Positions 5,048-7,891 of a stretch of DNA of 7,891 bases are shown piece by piece. Origin of the DNA: an uncultured Bariatricus sp. GTDB lineage: Bacteria; Bacillota; Clostridia; Lachnospirales; Lachnospiraceae. Numbering within the stretch: the first letter of the stretch is position 1; every line of letters begins with the position of its first letter. The notes under the pieces were generated by a model, which worked only from the letters and a program-made list of their open reading frames with translations, was not told the origin of the DNA and searched no databases. The position numbers and the translations under genes were made by a program. The stretch covers positions 1 to 7,891 of the forward strand of contig CAKRFP010000059.1 of NCBI GenBank assembly GCA_934320645.1, read 5' to 3'.

Positions 5048-6298
5048 TTACACATCACTTGCCAGTGCGATTTCTCCGGCAATGGCAGATGCTGTAACGG
5101 TTGCAGCCGATCCAAGATATACCTTGGAGCTCGGATGTCCTGCACGTCCCTTAAAGTTACGGGTTCCGGTACTGATCAGAACTTCATTTTCACCGATTAC
5201 GCCCTGACAGCTTCCCCAGCATACACTGCAGTTTGGGTTCATGACGATCGCACCTGCATCCATGAAGATGTCGATCAGTCCCTCTTCCAGAGCCTGTCTG
5301 TAAATAGTCTGACTTGCCGGAACAACAAGGAATCTTACTTTTTCAGATACTTTCTTTCCTTTGATAACCTGTGCACCTACACGGAGATCTTCGATACGTC
5401 CGTTGTTGCAGGATCCAAGGAATGCCTCATCAATCTTGATACCGCGCACGTCTTTTGCCGGCGCAAGATTGTCTACAAAATCCGGTTTTGCAACAACCGG
5501 CTCTACCTTGGATAAATCAAATGTATATTCTCTTACATAGTGCGCATCCGGATCGCTGTGATATACAGCTTTTGGCTCGCGTCCATGCTCTTTTAAATAT
5601 TCCATTGCCACATCATCAACTTCAAAAATTCCGGTCTTTGCACCGGCTTCTACTGCCATGTTGCAAAGTGCGATACGGTCGCTGATGGTCAGAGTCTTTG
5701 CGCCTTCTCCGGTAAATTCCATCACCTGATAGTTGCATCCGTTGGCTCCGACTTCACCGATGATGGTAAGGATCAGATCTCTCGCATATACACCTTCCGG
5801 CAGCTTTCCAACCAGGTTGAATTTGACGGTCTCCGGTACCATTACCCAGGAAGTTCCTGTTACCATACCATAAAGGAAGTCTGTACATCCAACACCGGTT
5901 CCGAATGCACCAAGTGCACCATAAGAACAGGTATGGCTGTCTGCACCAAAGATCAGTTCACCCGGACGGACATAATTCTCCATCATGATCTGGTGGCATA
6001 CCCCTTTTCCTTCCCAGAAATCAATGTGGTTTGCCTTTGCAAAATCACGCATCTTCTTCTGGGATGCTGCTGTCTTCGGACAGTCAGACGGTACGTTGTG
6101 GTCTACGATAAATACCAGCTTGCTTGTATCTGCAATATGTGGATTTTTTAATTTGTTATTGTACATATCAACAGTCAGATGTGTGGTTCCGTCATTACTC
6201 ATCAGGCGATCCAGTTCTACTGTATGGATGTCGCCCGGTTTGACACTTTCCACACCGGCTGCCGCTGCAATGATCTTTTCAGCAATTGTCATTCCCAT
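5048..6298 (-). CDS. Aconitase-superfamily hydro-lyase, large subunit (LeuC/DmdA type), pair 2, divergent cluster motifs
   Basis: Second large subunit, 416 aa, collinear with pair 1: its cluster cysteines fall at the same residues, Cys297, Cys357 and Cys360. The surrounding motifs differ. GSCNNGR replaces GSCTNGR, and NPNCSVCWGSCQG replaces the usual NPGCGxCxG, adding Cys364. GVCHQI (99-104), FGADSHTCSYGALGAF (117-132) and GTRNFKGRAGHPSSKVYLGS (378-397) are otherwise family-like, and the final SAATVTASAIAGEI recalls DmdA-type and archaeal enzymes. All three iron ligands are present, so it should assemble a [4Fe-4S] cluster. The first ATG (6298) is preferred. GGAGG lies 8 nt upstream inside the last codons of the preceding small-subunit gene, whose stop is only 3 nt away, implying translational coupling. 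A second ATG at 6292 is possible. It probably acts on a substrate related to, but not the same as, that of pair 1. Confidence 0.88.
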   Translation of the reverse strand: MGMTIAEKIIAAAAGVESVKPGDIHTVELDRLMSNDGTTHLTVDMYNNKLKNPHIADTSKLVFIVDHNVPSDCPKTAASQKKMRDFAKANHIDFWEGKGVCHQIMMENYVRPGELIFGADSHTCSYGALGAFGTGVGCTDFLYGMVTGTSWVMVPETVKFNLVGKLPEGVYARDLILTIIGEVGANGCNYQVMEFTGEGAKTLTISDRIALCNMAVEAGAKTGIFEVDDVAMEYLKEHGREPKAVYHSDPDAHYVREYTFDLSKVEPVVAKPDFVDNLAPAKDVRGIKIDEAFLGSCNNGRIEDLRVGAQVIKGKKVSEKVRFLVVPASQTIYRQALEEGLIDIFMDAGAIVMNPNCSVCWGSCQGVIGENEVLISTGTRNFKGRAGHPSSKVYLGSAATVTASAIAGEIALASDV

Positions 6299-6301
6299 CG
6301 T

Positions 6302-6784
6302 CTATTCCTCCTCACGGTTCAGAGACGCGATAAGTCCGCCCTGATTCAAAATATTCTGCATATATTCCGGCAGTTTTGTGCAGGAATAAACCTTTCCATT
6401 TGCCTCGGCAGTTCCTTCCAACATGTGAAGCTCCATCTGATCTCCAGTCTTTACTTCATCCGGAAGGTCTTTACAGACGATAGCAGGAAGTCCGATATTG
6501 ATGGCATTTCTATAAAAAATTCTTGCAAATGATTTTGCGATAACAGCTTTTACACCTAACGCTTTTAACACACCCGGAGCCTGCTCTCTGGAAGATCCGC
6601 ATCCAAAGTTCTCTCCTCCGACTACGAAATCTCCCGGTTTTACCTTCTGTGCAAAATCCGGATCCAGAGATTCAAATGCGTGGCTCTTCATCTCCTCAAG
6701 ATTCGGCAGCAACAGATACTGGGATGCGATAATCTGGTCTGTGTCCAGATCGTTATGAAATTTAAAAATAGTCCCTTTTTCCAT
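6302..6784 (-). CDS. Aconitase-superfamily hydro-lyase, small subunit (LeuD/DmdB type), pair 2
   Basis: Small subunit partner of the large subunit encoded 3 nt downstream. From the chosen start it is 160 aa: NDLDTDQIIA (11-20), specificity loop YLLL (23-26), GCGSSREQAP (61-70) and SFARIFYRNAINIGL (85-99), ending in NREEE. An upstream ATG at 6811 would add nine residues, but ATG 6784 gives the normal family N-terminus and has AAAGGAA (6799-6793) 8 nt before it. The GAG GAG GAA codons at its 3' end double as the ribosome binding site of the next gene. It is the first gene after a promoter (6823-6851). The loop again lacks the arginine expected for homoaconitate, and it differs from pair 1, so the two pairs probably do not share a substrate. 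Confidence 0.89.
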   Translation of the reverse strand: MEKGTIFKFHNDLDTDQIIASQYLLLPNLEEMKSHAFESLDPDFAQKVKPGDFVVGGENFGCGSSREQAPGVLKALGVKAVIAKSFARIFYRNAINIGLPAIVCKDLPDEVKTGDQMELHMLEGTAEANGKVYSCTKLPEYMQNILNQGGLIASLNREEE

Positions 6785-6822
6785 AAAGCATATTCCTTTC
6801 TGTACATACACATGATTCCTTT

Positions 6823-6851
6823 ATTTTACGGCTTTTCAGGGCATTTCGCAA
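6823..6851 (-). promoter_or_regulatory. Sigma-A-type promoter ahead of the double hydro-lyase cluster
   Basis: Minus-strand TTGCGA (6851-6846), 17-nt spacer, TAAAAT (6828-6823), start near 6816, about 32 nt before the ATG at 6784. It lies in the 108-nt gap after iadA. No convincing terminator hairpin is visible after iadA, so the cluster may be read both from this promoter and from upstream. Confidence 0.55.
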
Positions 6852-6892
6852 GGGAATATTTTAACAGACTAACGTTGTACTTTATTCAATTT

Positions 6893-7891
6893 CTATTTTT
6901 CATAGGTTCCTTTGCAGATGATTTCTTCTTTTTGCATAAAGATTTTTCCACCCGCAATATAACTGTCAAGCTTCAGGTCATCGTCCCACAAAAGGAGGTC
7001 TGCATCGGCTCCTTTTTGTATTGTCCCTTTCTTTCCCTGCAGCCCCAATGCTTCAGCCACATGTGATGTCATATATGGAAGCACATCCTCCAGCTTCATA
7101 TCAAGCTCATGCACCATATACAGAAGCTCTTCCCGCAGTGCATCTACCGAGGAAACACCGATTTCCAACAGACTTCCGTCTTCTCTGTATTTTGACCAGC
7201 TTCCGTGTCCGTCGGAACTGATCGTAATATGATCTGTCGGGATTCCTTTTTCTTTTGCCTCTAAAATGCATCCTCCCGGACAAAAGTCTTCACTGATGCC
7301 ACAGGTCAGATCGATGTAGCCACCTTTTTTAAGCAGTTGATAGCCTTCTTCCAGAAGACCTTTTCTACGGTTTACATGTGTCGGACGGAAAATCTTAATC
7401 GGGATCATACTCTTTGCTAAAGCTTCAAATACCGGTGATAATCCGGCATCCGCATCTCCCATATGTAGCACCACGATTCCGGGCTTTCCGCTTAACATAC
7501 CTGCTGTTCTGGTCTTGCTTGCAAGCTGGATCAGTTCACTTTCTGTCACATTCGGTGCCCGGTGATCTGAAATAGCAAGTTTCACTCCAAGGACTTTCTC
7601 AATAAACATAATATCCCGATCTACCTCTCCGGTAATGGTCGGACTTGGATATCCATATGCACCGGTAAGCATATACGCACTTATCCCTTCTTCGCATAAA
7701 GCCTGTACTTTCGCATAAAGATTTTCGACACTCCTTGTAAGTCCGTCTGTTCCAAGAAGTCCTACAACCGTTGTGATTCCGCCTTTTATCAGTTCTGACA
7801 GCTGAAGTTCCGGTGTACGGGTATGAAAGCTTCCTTCCCCACCGCCTCCGGTAACATGAACATGCTGATCAATAAACCCCGGTGTAAGAAT
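6893..7891 (-). CDS. iadA: Isoaspartyl (beta-aspartyl) dipeptidase, N-terminus cut by window edge
   Basis: Metal-dependent amidohydrolase that cleaves dipeptides with a beta-aspartyl N-terminus, clearing isoaspartyl products of damaged proteins. The open frame runs without a break from the TAG at 6895-6893 to the window end (332 residues visible). About 58 residues are missing if it matches the roughly 390-aa E. coli IadA. PGFIDQHVHVTGGGGEGSF at the visible N-terminus gives the HxH metal ligands. GVKLAISDHRAPNV holds the lysine that is carboxylated in E. coli (Lys162) and the substrate-binding Arg. The HMGD and THVNRR histidines, and the Asp in SSDGHGS, complete the binuclear site. MLTGAYGYPSP contains the equivalent of catalytic Tyr137. 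All key residues are present. It is on the same strand as the hydro-lyases, 108 nt upstream. The methionine at 7672 is internal, not the start. Enamidase of nicotinate degradation, also an amidohydrolase, was considered, but these signatures are IadA-specific. Confidence 0.92.
   Translation of the reverse strand: MLTPGFIDQHVHVTGGGGEGSFHTRTPELQLSELIKGGITTVVGLLGTDGLTRSVENLYAKVQALCEEGISAYMLTGAYGYPSPTITGEVDRDIMFIEKVLGVKLAISDHRAPNVTESELIQLASKTRTAGMLSGKPGIVVLHMGDADAGLSPVFEALAKSMIPIKIFRPTHVNRRKGLLEEGYQLLKKGGYIDLTCGISEDFCPGGCILEAKEKGIPTDHITISSDGHGSWSKYREDGSLLEIGVSSVDALREELLYMVHELDMKLEDVLPYMTSHVAEALGLQGKKGTIQKGADADLLLWDDDLKLDSYIAGGKIFMQKEEIICKGTYEK

Noticed and set aside
3261..6784. Ordinary leucine-biosynthesis leuCD
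   Set aside because: Two different pairs, inverted subunit order, atypical loops YLAL/YLLL and no leuA, leuB or ilv neighbours. It is not excluded for one pair, so no leuC or leuD symbols were assigned.
6893..7672. A complete 259-aa protein starting at 7672
   Set aside because: The same frame continues without a stop to the window edge and encodes the family's HxH metal site, so 7672 is an internal methionine.
6893..7891. Enamidase or dihydroorotase-type amidohydrolase
   Set aside because: QHVHVTGGGGEGSF, MLTGAY, ISDHR and THVNRR together are specific to isoaspartyl dipeptidase, matching E. coli IadA block by block.

Overview
This window looks like chromosomal DNA of a low- to mid-GC anaerobic Firmicute, most likely a gut clostridium of the Lachnospiraceae type. 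That placement is an inference from codon choice, strong AGGAGG-like ribosome binding sites and protein flavour (YkwC-like dehydrogenase, clostridial asparaginyl-tRNA synthetase). No phage, insertion sequence, CRISPR array, tRNA or rRNA is visible. 

Layout. (a) Positions 1-293, minus strand: the N-terminus of asparaginyl-tRNA synthetase, with a clear promoter at 343-371. (b) 294-813 holds no protein gene. On the plus strand it carries what looks like an undescribed small RNA of about 145 nt (546-690): a -10 box, a 5' hairpin, a run of six C, a long second hairpin, an A-rich linker and a GAAA-capped terminator hairpin. (c) 814-2164: ridA (minus) and a YheO/DauR-type PAS-HTH regulator (plus) are divergent. 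Their shared 292-bp spacer holds one good promoter for each gene, repeated ATTTTTGTTYA words and a dyad over the ridA start site. (d) 2168-2232: a bidirectional terminator between converging transcription units. (e) 2257-7891, all minus strand. In transcription order these are iadA (isoaspartyl dipeptidase, cut by the window edge), a small and large subunit pair of an isopropylmalate-isomerase-family hydro-lyase, a second such pair, and a YkwC-like beta-hydroxyacid dehydrogenase. 

How the genes may work together. The two hydro-lyase pairs are arranged small-large-small-large with gaps of only 3, 33 and 17 nt, so they are almost certainly one transcript. A TTGCGA-17-TAAAAT promoter just upstream of the first small subunit suggests they can be expressed apart from iadA. 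The small-subunit specificity loops (YLAL and YLLL) lack the arginine of homoaconitases and differ from the YLNT I recall for clostridial LeuD. Together with the dehydrogenase, this suggests a catabolic pathway on branched 2-hydroxy diacids, for example dimethylmalate-like compounds, rather than leucine synthesis. The substrate cannot be settled from this window. RidA with its divergent regulator points to local control of amino-acid or imine metabolism. The most interesting items are the small RNA and the double hydro-lyase cluster.
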